64,000 nt of DNA from Polyangiaceae bacterium. GTDB lineage: Bacteria; Myxococcota_A; Polyangia; Polyangiales; Polyangiaceae. The stretch is taken from positions 1 through 64,000 of the forward strand of contig JAWKRG010000006.1 of the NCBI GenBank assembly GCA_041389725.1. The letters run 5' to 3'. The translations under genes and the position numbers were made by a program. Under the pieces are notes generated by a model that saw nothing but the letters and a program-made list of their open reading frames with translations, had not been told where the DNA came from and did not search any database. This document shows, in pieces, positions 25,757-34,325 of this stretch (its first letter is position 1; each line of letters starts with the position of its first letter).

Positions 25757-27568
25757 CTAGTGGCGGAAATGCCGTGTCATCGCCAGGCCCAGAGCCGCCA
25801 AGCCCGACAACATCAAGAAACCGGCGAGCCAGGTGGCCCGCACCGGGCCCAGGGTCAGTACCTCCCCCGAGGAGCCCGCGTAGGTTTGGTCCACGATGGT
25901 GAGGATGATGCTGGCGCACAGCAGCACGATACCCGGTGCCAGCCGCCGCGCGAGGGACGGTTCGGGATCCGCTAGCACGGGTTCGGGTCGCGACCAGCGC
26001 GGGGACTCCGAGGTTCCCGGCGCCGAAGGCGGCGCCCACTGGGGCGAGCTGAGCGGGTCTTCGCGCCGTGGGTCGGCGCCGACCGCGCCGGCAGTCAGCG
26101 GGTGCTCGCCGCTACCAACCCGCATGCGACCCGAAGCTGGCGCCTGCTCCAGATCGAACTCCAAAGAATCATGCACTGCAACGTGATTGGCTCCGCTGGA
26201 ACGCCGTACCGGCCCGGGCTCACTCGGGCGGGACCAGTTGGGAGCGCTAGCTGGCGAACGCTGCGCCGGTCGCTCGCCCGGCGCTAGGTCGAGCGCGAGG
26301 TCCATCGCCGGCATCTCGTCGTCCAAGTCCAGCTCGCCCACGACAGGAGGCATGGCGGGCCCCGACGCGACGCGAGGCCGACTCACGGGCGGAGCGTCCC
26401 CAAGAACGAGTTCCGGAACGGCGGCGGAGGTGGGCAGTCGAGGAGCTGCAATGTCGCCGTCAGCGGCCAGCGTCTCTGCCTCGCGGCGCGGAGCCGGTTG
26501 GCTCGGCGGCCTCGAAGAAAAGCGCACCGCCGCCTCCAAATGCTCTTCGGTCGGCACATGACCTGCCTCGGCGCGAGCATCACGTCCCCGCAGATTGAAC
26601 TCGTCGGCGCCGTCACCGCGCACCCCGACGGCGGCGCACAGCGCATTCCAGAACTTCCCGGCGTCGGGGTAGCGATCTCGAGGGTCGACGGCGAGAGCGC
26701 GACGAAATACCAATTCCACCTCGTCGCTCACCTCGAGCCCCTCGTTCCGAGGTGTCGGGCGGCGATTTGCGTCGAGGGCCGTGCCCATCATGGCGGCGTG
26801 GTCTCCATCGATCACGGTGCGACCCACGGAAAGCTCCACCATCGTCAGTGCCAAACCCCAGACGTCCGTCCACGGCCCTGTCTGACCGTAGCGCTTGGGC
26901 ACCCACTGTTCCGGCGCGCCGTAGGCCGGCGTGAACGACGAGAGCGCGCTTTGCGTCTGGCTCTCGCGCCCGACGACTTGACTGGCCACGCTCTTGGCCT
27001 TGCCGATGCCGAAGTCGAGGATCTTCACGACTTCCTCGCCGGCAACCCGCGCCACGAAGATGTTCTCCGGCTTCAGGTCGCGGTGCACGACGGAGATCGG
27101 ACCATCGGGCCCCATGAAGTTGTGCGCACGCTCCAACGCCCGGGCAACGGGCGTCAGCATGCGAATCAGCTTGCGCAGGCTAACGGGCGGCAGACCGTTG
27201 TCGCGCCGGTGCTCCATAATCGCTTCCAGCGTCTCACCCTCCAGCCATTCCAACGCCATGAAGGGCACGAACAGGCCGCTGTCCAACGTGACGGCGTCGA
27301 CGTGAAGAGGACGCACGACGGTTGGAATGCTGGCCGACAGTCGAAATAGCAGTTCGGCTTCCGCCCGGAACTGTTCCAGAAACTCCGCTTGGTGCGCCGC
27401 GCTCAGCTTGTGTGGCGTCTTCAAGCATTTGAGCGCCACGGGAGCGCGGAAGCCGCCGTGATACGCGCGATACACCACCCCAAAGCCGCCCTCCGCAACG
27501 ACACACTCGACCTGGTAGGTCCCAGCGATGACCTTGCCGACGATGCCGAACACATCTTGCGCCGTCAT
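25757..27568 (-). CDS. Membrane-anchored Ser/Thr protein kinase (RD type)
   Basis: This 603-residue kinase has a Hanks-type catalytic domain at about 12-290: Gly loop VAEGGFGVVYRA, Lys in VALKCLK, catalytic loop VVHRDLKPENIF, DFG in KILDFGIGK and APEQW. A Pro/Ala/Glu-rich low-complexity linker (about 310-530) leads to two transmembrane helices at the C-terminus (LAPGIVLLCASIILTIV and AGFLMLSGLAALGLAM) with only a short loop between, so there is no sensor domain outside. It is the close paralog of the next gene downstream in reading order (27611-29494), 42 bp upstream of it on the strand. Substrate unknown. Confidence 0.92.
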   Translation of the reverse strand: MTAQDVFGIVGKVIAGTYQVECVVAEGGFGVVYRAYHGGFRAPVALKCLKTPHKLSAAHQAEFLEQFRAEAELLFRLSASIPTVVRPLHVDAVTLDSGLFVPFMALEWLEGETLEAIMEHRRDNGLPPVSLRKLIRMLTPVARALERAHNFMGPDGPISVVHRDLKPENIFVARVAGEEVVKILDFGIGKAKSVASQVVGRESQTQSALSSFTPAYGAPEQWVPKRYGQTGPWTDVWGLALTMVELSVGRTVIDGDHAAMMGTALDANRRPTPRNEGLEVSDEVELVFRRALAVDPRDRYPDAGKFWNALCAAVGVRGDGADEFNLRGRDARAEAGHVPTEEHLEAAVRFSSRPPSQPAPRREAETLAADGDIAAPRLPTSAAVPELVLGDAPPVSRPRVASGPAMPPVVGELDLDDEMPAMDLALDLAPGERPAQRSPASAPNWSRPSEPGPVRRSSGANHVAVHDSLEFDLEQAPASGRMRVGSGEHPLTAGAVGADPRREDPLSSPQWAPPSAPGTSESPRWSRPEPVLADPEPSLARRLAPGIVLLCASIILTIVDQTYAGSSGEVLTLGPVRATWLAGFLMLSGLAALGLAMTRHFRH

Positions 27569-27610
27569 CTCAGCCGCATCCCCAGGCTCGCCCCCTTCTC
27601 ACCCTCACGC

Positions 27611-29494
27611 TCATGAATCCTTCGGAAGCAGATGGTAGACCAAGACGCCCAAGCCCGCCGCGAGCAACACGCCCGCCACCAGGGTCGCGCTCACCGGCCC
27701 CGCCGCTAGCGCGCTTCCCATGAAACCTTGGTACAGGCGTCCCGCCAAGCCGATCACGATGGCGGCCCCGACCAAGGACAATCCCACCTTCAGCAAGGAC
27801 ACCGGGGGCTTGGCATGGGCGCCTGCAGCTGCCATTCGGGCTTGAAAGGCGTGTCGCGTTTCCGCGCGTGTCGGTAGGCTCGGACCGCGTCGATCGAGAT
27901 CGATGTCGGAGGCGCTGAGCGGCGGCGCGCCCAGCGGGATTTCATCATATGCGGGGCGGCGCATCCGCGGCGGCTCGAGGGAGGGGGGCGGTTCCACTGG
28001 TGGCTGAGGGGACACAGCTGGCGGTGCTGCGCGCGGCTTCGAGCTGGGTGCCGGAGGAGGCTCCAGCTCGAAATCGAAAGTGGGTGCCTCAGGCGGACGA
28101 TCTCGAACCGGTGGAATGCTAGGGAGCTCGGCCTCGGAGCCGAAGCCCCCCGCGAATGCCTCCGGGGGTGCACTGGCGATGGGCGCATCGAACCCAGGTG
28201 GACCGCTTGGAAGCGGGGCCTCGAGGCCGGGCGGAATACTCGGGATCGCAGCTTCGAGCCCGGGCGGCGCCTCCACGAATACCGGGGCGCTCGCCGCAGG
28301 TGGCGCATCGGGCAGCGGAGCCTCGAGGCTGCGGCTCGGCCCCTCATCGAGTTGCCCGCCGAGATCGTCGTCGCCGAAGGGATCGTCGATTCCCAGGGTC
28401 GCTCGAGTCTGGCCACCTGGTCGTGGCGGGGCGGGTCGTGGCGGCGCAGGGCGTGGGACCACCCGCGCAGCGACCGGAATCGCTGCCTCGATCACCTCTT
28501 CGCGGGGAACGCTTCCCGCCTCGCGGCGCGCGTCGCGCGGCCGCGCGTCGCGCATCCCGAGAGCATCCGTCAGCTCGTCCCAAAACACGCCGACGTCGCG
28601 TTGGCGCTCGCGCGGGTCCACCGCTAGCGCTCGCTGGAAGACCCGCTCCACCGTGGCGTCCAGGAGGACGCCCAGCTGCTTGGGGGTGGGTCTGACCGCA
28701 GGATCCAGCGCAGCCTTCATCATTTGCGCCGGGTCACCGTCCAACGCCGGCTTGCCCGCCAGAGCCTCGGTCATCGTCAGCGCGAATCCCCACACATCCG
28801 TCCACGGACCGACGCTGCCGTACTGCTCCGGCTTCCACTGCTCGGGTGCGGCGAAGGCCGGAGTGAACCACGCACCCTTGGGTCGCCCCGCCGCCTGACC
28901 TGCGACCTGATTCGCAACGCTCTGTGCGCGCGCCACGCCGAAGTCGAGGATCTTCACCACTTCGTCGCCCCCCACCTTGGCGATGAAGATGTTCTCCGGC
29001 TTCAGATCGCAGTGGACGACCGACACCGAGCCGCTGCGACCACTGAAATTGTGCGCTCTTGCAAGGGCTTCCGCCACGGGCGCCAGGAGGCGCACCAACT
29101 TGCGCACTGGGATGGAAGCGCGCCCCTGACTGCCCCGGCGCTTGAGCAACTCGCCGAGGGTTTCTCCTTGTAGCCACTCGAGCACCATGTAGGGCACGAA
29201 GGTCCCGTCATCGACGGTGAGTGCATCGACGTGGAGCGGTCGGACTACCGTCGGAATGCTGGCGGACAGCTCGAACAAGAGCTCACCCTCAGCGCGGAAC
29301 TGCGCGAGGAACGCGGTTTGACGCTCGGCGGAAAGCTTCTCCGGAAGCTTCAAACACTTGAGGGCGACCGGGGCTTTGAAGCCCTGGTGCTCCGCGCGAT
29401 AGACGACGGAGAAGCCTCCTTCGGCGACGACAGCCTCCACGCGGTACGCACCAGCGATGATGCTGCCCACGATACCGAAGACGTCTTCGACCAT
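27611..29494 (-). CDS. Membrane-anchored Ser/Thr protein kinase with HCD catalytic loop (non-RD)
   Basis: The architecture is the same as the neighbouring paralog: kinase domain (about 12-290), long Pro-rich linker with repeated PPGLEA/PSIPPG segments, and two C-terminal transmembrane helices (LSLVGAAIVIGLAG and LVAGVLLAAGLGVLVYHLL). All catalytic residues are kept (AEGGFSVVYRA, VALKCLK, LKPENIF, KILDFGVAR, APEQW). The exception is the loop, which reads VVHCDLKPEN, so the Arg before the catalytic Asp is Cys. Non-RD kinases usually do not need activation-loop phosphorylation. 627 residues. Transcribed first, followed by the RD kinase. Confidence 0.92.
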   Translation of the reverse strand: MVEDVFGIVGSIIAGAYRVEAVVAEGGFSVVYRAEHQGFKAPVALKCLKLPEKLSAERQTAFLAQFRAEGELLFELSASIPTVVRPLHVDALTVDDGTFVPYMVLEWLQGETLGELLKRRGSQGRASIPVRKLVRLLAPVAEALARAHNFSGRSGSVSVVHCDLKPENIFIAKVGGDEVVKILDFGVARAQSVANQVAGQAAGRPKGAWFTPAFAAPEQWKPEQYGSVGPWTDVWGFALTMTEALAGKPALDGDPAQMMKAALDPAVRPTPKQLGVLLDATVERVFQRALAVDPRERQRDVGVFWDELTDALGMRDARPRDARREAGSVPREEVIEAAIPVAARVVPRPAPPRPAPPRPGGQTRATLGIDDPFGDDDLGGQLDEGPSRSLEAPLPDAPPAASAPVFVEAPPGLEAAIPSIPPGLEAPLPSGPPGFDAPIASAPPEAFAGGFGSEAELPSIPPVRDRPPEAPTFDFELEPPPAPSSKPRAAPPAVSPQPPVEPPPSLEPPRMRRPAYDEIPLGAPPLSASDIDLDRRGPSLPTRAETRHAFQARMAAAGAHAKPPVSLLKVGLSLVGAAIVIGLAGRLYQGFMGSALAAGPVSATLVAGVLLAAGLGVLVYHLLPKDS

Positions 29495-29585
29495 TGCTAC
29501 CGTACCTTACTCGGGTTGCGGTACGGTCGGCCCGAATTTCGGAAGTCGCCGACGCTTGGCTGGAAAACGGGACGGCACACTCGCG

Positions 29586-31070
29586 TCACACCTGCTGCGC
29601 GATGCCGATTTGCTTGCGCAGCTTTCCGTAGCGATCGCCGCAACTGAAAGTGACCAGGTCCTTGAAGGCGGGCCCCAGCTCGCCCTCCTCTGCGCGCAAC
29701 AGGTCACGAGCCGTGCACAAGTCATTCGCCAGAAGCAACCCAGCCCGACACGCCGTGCGATCCACGGCGTCGCTCCACCTCATCAGGTTGGTGCGCCCAC
29801 CGTCCTCGACGAAGCGGAGGAAGTACCCTCGGAGTGCATCCTTCTGCTGGGGCTCGAGCACCGGCTCGATGGCCTGCGCGATGGGGGCGACGCGACGCCG
29901 CATATCCTCGGCGATCGGCAGGCCCGGACTCCCGATCGTGAGTGCCGCGAGAAACAGATCCTCCAGGTCGGGAACCGCGGAAAACAGTGTCTTCACGAAG
30001 TGTTCGGCGCGGTAAAAAGCCAGATGACGGCCCACCAAGAACGCGTGTTCCAGCTGCGTTCGCCCGCTGAGCACGTTCTTGCCGATCACCGATATCGGCG
30101 GCACCGCCGGGATGTGCTCGTAGGTGCCATGGCGATCCTTCTCCAGGTAGATCGGCGGCACAGGCAGACCCAGCATCGCGGCGGCCCACGGCAACGCGCG
30201 CACCGCCGTGACGGTCGCACTCGCCGGATCCTGTCGCGTGTCAGCGGCAGGTTGGTGCAACTTGCCGTCGCGCCGCAGCGCCGTCACCCGTCCGAGTAGT
30301 ACTGCAGGGGCGATCACCGCGAAGATCTGACCGGTGACCAGTTCCTGCTCCGGGTGGGTCAGCAGTTCGAACCAGGCCGATTGCGAAACGCTCGTGCGCG
30401 GCGAGATCAACCCCATGCTCCGTCCGGCTTCGAAGACGGCGTTCTCTTCGGGCTGCGCGGCGCCCAAAGCCACCAGTGCCTGGGCGGCGCACCAGCGTGC
30501 GTCGGCGTCCCCTCGCGCAGTGTGGATCCGATACAGCGCGCGCACCCCCTCGACATTGGTGGGGTCGCGTCGCACGCGGCGCCACGCTTGGTCGGGATCC
30601 TCTAGGGAGGACTCGACGGCAGCCTCCATGTCCGAGAGATCCACCTCGACGTTGACCTGGGCCTGCGCTTTGCGCAGCTCCTCTTCCAGCTCTCGCACTC
30701 GGCCTTCGAGGTGCTCGATGCGCTTGAGCAACAAAGTGCGCCCGGGATCCCCGGAGGCCTCGACTTGCAGGGGCGAAAGCGACTGCGCGGGCTCCTCGTA
30801 GCGTTCGATGATGCGCACGCGGTGCCGCATCTCGTAGGCGCTGACCATGGCTTGTTCCAAGCGGAGCAAGCGCTGGCGATCGAGGCCGAGGTTGTCCGCC
30901 GCACGTTCGAGGCGCGCACGCTCGTCGGCCGTGATGACCCCGTCTTGCAGGGCCTCCGCGAACAGCTCTTCGTACTGCTGTTCCAAGGGGCCCAAGCCGA
31001 GGCCGCCGCTCACCTCCCCAGCTACGAAACCAGCGTCGTGCGAAAACTCGTTGGGGCCAGGGTTCGTCAT
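29586..31070 (-). CDS. Unknown 494-residue coiled-coil protein linked to the kinase pair
   Basis: The start is ATG 31070 (MTNPGPNEFSHD), behind GGAGGA; the frame has a few more codons upstream. Residues about 30-85 are acidic and helical (EQQYEELFAEALQDGVITADE, RARLERAADNLGL) and resemble the TerB/EF-like start of bacterial proteins that follow Asp-rich calcium-type turns. Residues 105-150 form a coiled coil (RIEHLEGRVRELEEELRKA). A TPR-like part and a large C-terminal domain follow (WFELLTHPEQELVTGQIFAV, VVGRHLAFYRAEHFVKTLF) without known motifs. There is no membrane segment. It precedes both kinase genes on the same strand by 91 bp, so it may be their partner or substrate. Confidence 0.75.
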   Translation of the reverse strand: MTNPGPNEFSHDAGFVAGEVSGGLGLGPLEQQYEELFAEALQDGVITADERARLERAADNLGLDRQRLLRLEQAMVSAYEMRHRVRIIERYEEPAQSLSPLQVEASGDPGRTLLLKRIEHLEGRVRELEEELRKAQAQVNVEVDLSDMEAAVESSLEDPDQAWRRVRRDPTNVEGVRALYRIHTARGDADARWCAAQALVALGAAQPEENAVFEAGRSMGLISPRTSVSQSAWFELLTHPEQELVTGQIFAVIAPAVLLGRVTALRRDGKLHQPAADTRQDPASATVTAVRALPWAAAMLGLPVPPIYLEKDRHGTYEHIPAVPPISVIGKNVLSGRTQLEHAFLVGRHLAFYRAEHFVKTLFSAVPDLEDLFLAALTIGSPGLPIAEDMRRRVAPIAQAIEPVLEPQQKDALRGYFLRFVEDGGRTNLMRWSDAVDRTACRAGLLLANDLCTARDLLRAEEGELGPAFKDLVTFSCGDRYGKLRKQIGIAQQV

Positions 31071-31153
31071 CCTACATTGTCCTCCCACCTGCGACTCGCA
31101 CTCTCTCCCAGGCGAAGCCAGTCTTCAAGACGGGTGAAAGCAGCGGCGGCATG

Positions 31154-31173
31154 GTACGCTGCGCCAAGCGTAC
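31154..31173. promoter_or_regulatory. Palindrome in the divergent region before the vWA lipoprotein gene
   Basis: Seven-base arms GTACGCT and AGCGTAC separated by GCGCCA lie 17 bp upstream of the vWA start and 84 bp upstream of the divergent gene at 31070. Size and placement fit a dimeric repressor operator. No family consensus is recognised. Confidence 0.4.
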
Positions 31174-31190
31174 ACCAAGGAGTCCCTACC

Positions 31191-32459
31191 ATGCTTCGTC
31201 GATGGTCTTTGCTTGCCACCTCGGTCCTCATCACTGCAGGGTTTGCCGCCTGTGGGGGCGATGACGGCGGCGACTCACCCGGCAGCGGCGGCAGCGCGGC
31301 TGCCAGTGGCTCGGGCGGCGGCGCTGCAACGGGGGCTGGCGCGGGAAGCGGCGCGCAGGGCACCGGCGGCGGCATCGTGTTCGACTCGGGCACCGGCGGC
31401 GGCACCGTGGATGGGGGATGCACGTCGACGACTGCCGTCGGCGAATTGAAGCCCGCCAATTTGCTGTTCGTCATCGATCGCAGCGGCAGCATGAACTGCA
31501 ACCTGCCCAGCGACGGGCAATCCTCGGCGGAATGCTTGGTCAGCCCACTGCCGAAGGACACGAGCAAGCCCACCAAGTGGGAGCTGACGCGGGACGCGCT
31601 CAAGCTCGCAATCGACGATCTGGAAAAGACGGGCAACGCCAGCGCGGGACTAGTGGCCTTCCCCAAAGAGACCACCGACTGCGACGTCGAGGTCACGCCC
31701 AACGTGCTGGTGCAGTCCCTCGACACCACGCAGAACACCGCACTCGACGCGTTCCTGGATTTCATCAAACCCAAGGGCGAAACGCCGATGGCCGGTGCAA
31801 CCATCCTGTCCTACGCGTATCTGCTCTCGCAGCTCAAGGCAGCCAAGCTCCCAGGCAACACCTTCGTGGTCTTGCTCACGGACGGCTTCGAAACCTGCAA
31901 AGCGGCGGAGATCACCAAGCTGCTCGGAACGGACGTGCCAACGGCCTACGGCGCCCTGGGAATTCGCACTTTCGTGATCGGCGCTCCCGGCAGCGAAAAC
32001 GCCAGAGCCCTGCTGTCCCACATCGCCACGGCGGGCGGGACCGCCAACTCGGGTTGCACGCTTCCGAACGCGCCGACGGATTGGAGCCAATGCAACTCCA
32101 GCAGTCCACCCTCGGAGTGCCCGCAGGGCGACTGCCACTTCGACATGACGACGAGCAGCAACTTCAGTCAGGATCTCAAGAAAGCCCTCGACACCATCAG
32201 CGGCTCCGCCCTCTCTTGTGAGCTGGATGTCCCGGCTCCTCCCGCAGGCAAGAAGATCGACTTCGACCAGGTCGGGGTTCGCTTGAACGGTGCGGACGTG
32301 AAACGCGATGATTCCGCACCCTGCGACACGGGCGCAGACGGCTGGCAATTTTCGCCCGACAAATCCAAGATCCTGCTATGCGGCAACGCATGCACGAACG
32401 CGAAGCAGCCAAATTCGACGCTCGAAGTCGTATTGGGCTGCCTCGTCGACGTACGCTAG
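31191..32459 (+). CDS. vWA-domain lipoprotein
   Basis: This 422-residue protein starts MLRRWSLLATS behind AGGAG. The signal peptide ends at lipobox GFAAC (about Cys21), followed by an acidic Gly/Ser-rich linker. A von Willebrand A domain then spans about 85-330, with a metal site DRSGSMN in LLFVIDRSGSM, a Thr in PMAGATIL and Asp in LLTDGFET. Paired Cys residues (about 15) suggest disulfides. It should sit outside the inner membrane and bind a protein ligand in a divalent-metal-dependent way. The 3' end overlaps the next gene by 82 bp. Confidence 0.88.
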   Translation: MLRRWSLLATSVLITAGFAACGGDDGGDSPGSGGSAAASGSGGGAATGAGAGSGAQGTGGGIVFDSGTGGGTVDGGCTSTTAVGELKPANLLFVIDRSGSMNCNLPSDGQSSAECLVSPLPKDTSKPTKWELTRDALKLAIDDLEKTGNASAGLVAFPKETTDCDVEVTPNVLVQSLDTTQNTALDAFLDFIKPKGETPMAGATILSYAYLLSQLKAAKLPGNTFVVLLTDGFETCKAAEITKLLGTDVPTAYGALGIRTFVIGAPGSENARALLSHIATAGGTANSGCTLPNAPTDWSQCNSSSPPSECPQGDCHFDMTTSSNFSQDLKKALDTISGSALSCELDVPAPPAGKKIDFDQVGVRLNGADVKRDDSAPCDTGADGWQFSPDKSKILLCGNACTNAKQPNSTLEVVLGCLVDVR

Positions 32460-33646
32460 CCGCCGCTGCCGTCCTGGGCCTCGCCGGCGCGCTCACCCTG
32501 GAGTGCGCGCCGTCGGCGCCGGCGCCGCACGCGCCCCCCGCACCGCTTCGAGGGGCGCCCGCGACTCCGGCCCCTCCGATTGCCGCCACGGTCGCCGTGC
32601 CCTCGGCTGATGCCTCCCTGGAGGATGACGCCACCGCCACGCAGACCGACGCTTCCGAGACAGCACCCCAACGAGTCCTGCCCATCGACCGGATCGTGGT
32701 GGAGACACCCTATCGTCTATACGAGCGGCCCCGCGCCAAGGGCGCAGTCGCTGCGGCCGTCGCGGACGAAGCCCTGGCGCGCTGGAACGTCGGCGGGAAA
32801 GGCGATCCGGCATTCATCTCCAACCGCCCGGGCTTTCACCCGGGTGCCCGGGTTCGTGTCGACACCAAGGTCACGCGGGGACGGTTGCCTTCCCACTTGG
32901 TGAAGACCCGTCGCACGGGACGCTATCCCAACGTTCTCAGCGAAACGAGCTTGCTGGCGCGCTCGCGCAAGTACGGCTACTGGCCGTACCGACTTTGCTT
33001 CGAAGAGGGTTTGCGCGAGAACCCCGCCCTCAGCGGCAAGACGACTCTCCGCCTCACCATCGACGGGCGCGGCCGCGTCGTCGCTCCTCGGGTGACCGCA
33101 ACCAAGTTGAAGGATGCCGAGGTGCCAGAGTGTCTGAGGAAGCGGACGCAAGAACTCACCTTTCCACCCCCGCCTCGTGGTCGCAGCATCGGCGTCGATC
33201 TCACCGTCGAGCTGTGGCCCGGGGACGCTCCGGTATCGCGCATCGCGCCGCCGCGCGGAGAGCACTTCGACAACCCTGGAACCCTGGACGCAACCGTCTT
33301 GGAGAATCGCTTGCGCGAGCTCGTGCCCCAGATCGCCGAATGCTACGACGGCGGACTGAGCGCCGACCCCGACTTGTGGGGGCGGCTTGCGTTTCGTCTC
33401 GATGTGGCAGCGAATGGCAAGCTGGCTAGGTCGCACGAGGAAGAAACTCGCTTCCCGGACCGTGGCGTGCGCCGCTGTGTGCAGAAGCTGCTGAACTCAT
33501 TTCGTCCCGGAGCACCCAGAGGCGGTGAGGTCCACATGGTGGCGGCCTTTCGTCTCGGCGCGCCCCCTGTACCGCAGGAAGCAGATCGCGACGCGCCGGC
33601 CGATGCTGGCGTGCAACCCGACGGAGGCGTCGATGCCGCAAACTGA
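32378..33646 (+). CDS. AgmX/PglI C-terminal-domain protein
   Basis: The 422-residue frame begins inside the vWA gene (ATG 32378, alternative ATG 32390), an 82-bp overlap. A hydrophobic N-terminal segment (TLAAAAVLGLAGALTL) may be a signal or anchor; the following ECAP lacks a proper lipobox. Two copies of an AgmX/TonB-C-like module occur: CFEEGLRENPALSGKTTLRL with DAEVPECLRKRTQELTFPPP, and VPQIAECYDGGL with DRGVRRCVQKLLNSF. In myxobacteria AgmX-like domains occur in gliding-machinery and envelope proteins. The exact role is unknown. The overlap suggests coupling with the vWA lipoprotein. Confidence 0.75.
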   Translation: MRQRMHEREAAKFDARSRIGLPRRRTLAAAAVLGLAGALTLECAPSAPAPHAPPAPLRGAPATPAPPIAATVAVPSADASLEDDATATQTDASETAPQRVLPIDRIVVETPYRLYERPRAKGAVAAAVADEALARWNVGGKGDPAFISNRPGFHPGARVRVDTKVTRGRLPSHLVKTRRTGRYPNVLSETSLLARSRKYGYWPYRLCFEEGLRENPALSGKTTLRLTIDGRGRVVAPRVTATKLKDAEVPECLRKRTQELTFPPPPRGRSIGVDLTVELWPGDAPVSRIAPPRGEHFDNPGTLDATVLENRLRELVPQIAECYDGGLSADPDLWGRLAFRLDVAANGKLARSHEEETRFPDRGVRRCVQKLLNSFRPGAPRGGEVHMVAAFRLGAPPVPQEADRDAPADAGVQPDGGVDAAN

Positions 33647-33751
33647 CGCACGACCGGGCGCGGCACTGACTCCGCAATGCGAGATTCGACGCCGCGACAC
33701 AGCAACCCTTCCTTCGACGGACCAGGCGGCAGACCTCCGAGGAGCGGCCAC

Positions 33752-34219
33752 ATGCGCTACTTGCTGATCGCGTTCGTCGTCGTCCCGTTGCTGGAGTTGT
33801 ACTTGCTGCTCTGGCTCGGATCCTTCATCGGCTTTTGGCCCACGGTCGCGATCACGATTGTCACCGGAGTACTTGGAGGCAGTTTGGCGAAGCGCGAGGG
33901 GCTGCGCGTGTACCGCCAGTGGCGCACGGCCTTGGATGAGATGCGCCCCCCAGAAACGGGCATCGTGGAAGGCGTGCTCGTGCTCCTGGGTGGCGCGCTT
34001 CTCATCACCCCGGGCGTGCTCACCGACGTGACTGGCGTCTTGCTGCTCTTGCCGCCCACGCGCCGCCGCATTGCGGCGCGCGTCCGCCGCGCGCTCGAGG
34101 CAAAGATGGAGTCGGGGCAGTTCGTCGTGTCCTCGCTGTCCGTGCCCATCGACTCCGAGAGGGGCGCATCGCCTGCGCCGCGTGGCACCATCGACACCGA
34201 GGGTCACGACTTGGACTGA
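33752..34219 (+). CDS. fxsA: FxsA family membrane protein
   Basis: The 155-residue protein starts MRYLLIAFVVVPLLELYLLL after GAGGAG. It has three to four hydrophobic segments with the FxsA pattern (EGLRVYRQWRTALDEMRPP, GGALLITPGVLTDVTGVLLLLP), followed by a polar C-terminal tail. In E. coli FxsA relieves exclusion of phage T7 by the F plasmid; its normal function is unclear. The gene follows the AgmX-domain gene by 105 bp. Confidence 0.88.
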   Translation: MRYLLIAFVVVPLLELYLLLWLGSFIGFWPTVAITIVTGVLGGSLAKREGLRVYRQWRTALDEMRPPETGIVEGVLVLLGGALLITPGVLTDVTGVLLLLPPTRRRIAARVRRALEAKMESGQFVVSSLSVPIDSERGASPAPRGTIDTEGHDLD

Positions 34220-34277
34220 TTCGCCACGGGACGCCGCGTCCCGCGACTTCGATCGCAAAGCCGGGTCACAAAAAGAC

Positions 34278-34304
34278 GACGCCCGCGAGAACCTCGCGGG
34301 CGTC
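34278..34304 (-). terminator. Rho-independent terminator of the Cys-rich lipoprotein gene
   Basis: An 11-bp perfect stem (GACGCCCGCGA / TCGCGGGCGTC) with a short loop is followed on the minus strand by TCTTTTTG. It lies 22 bp downstream of the stop at 34326. Confidence 0.85.
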
Positions 34305-34325
34305 GCTACTCACGCCGAAACCAAC

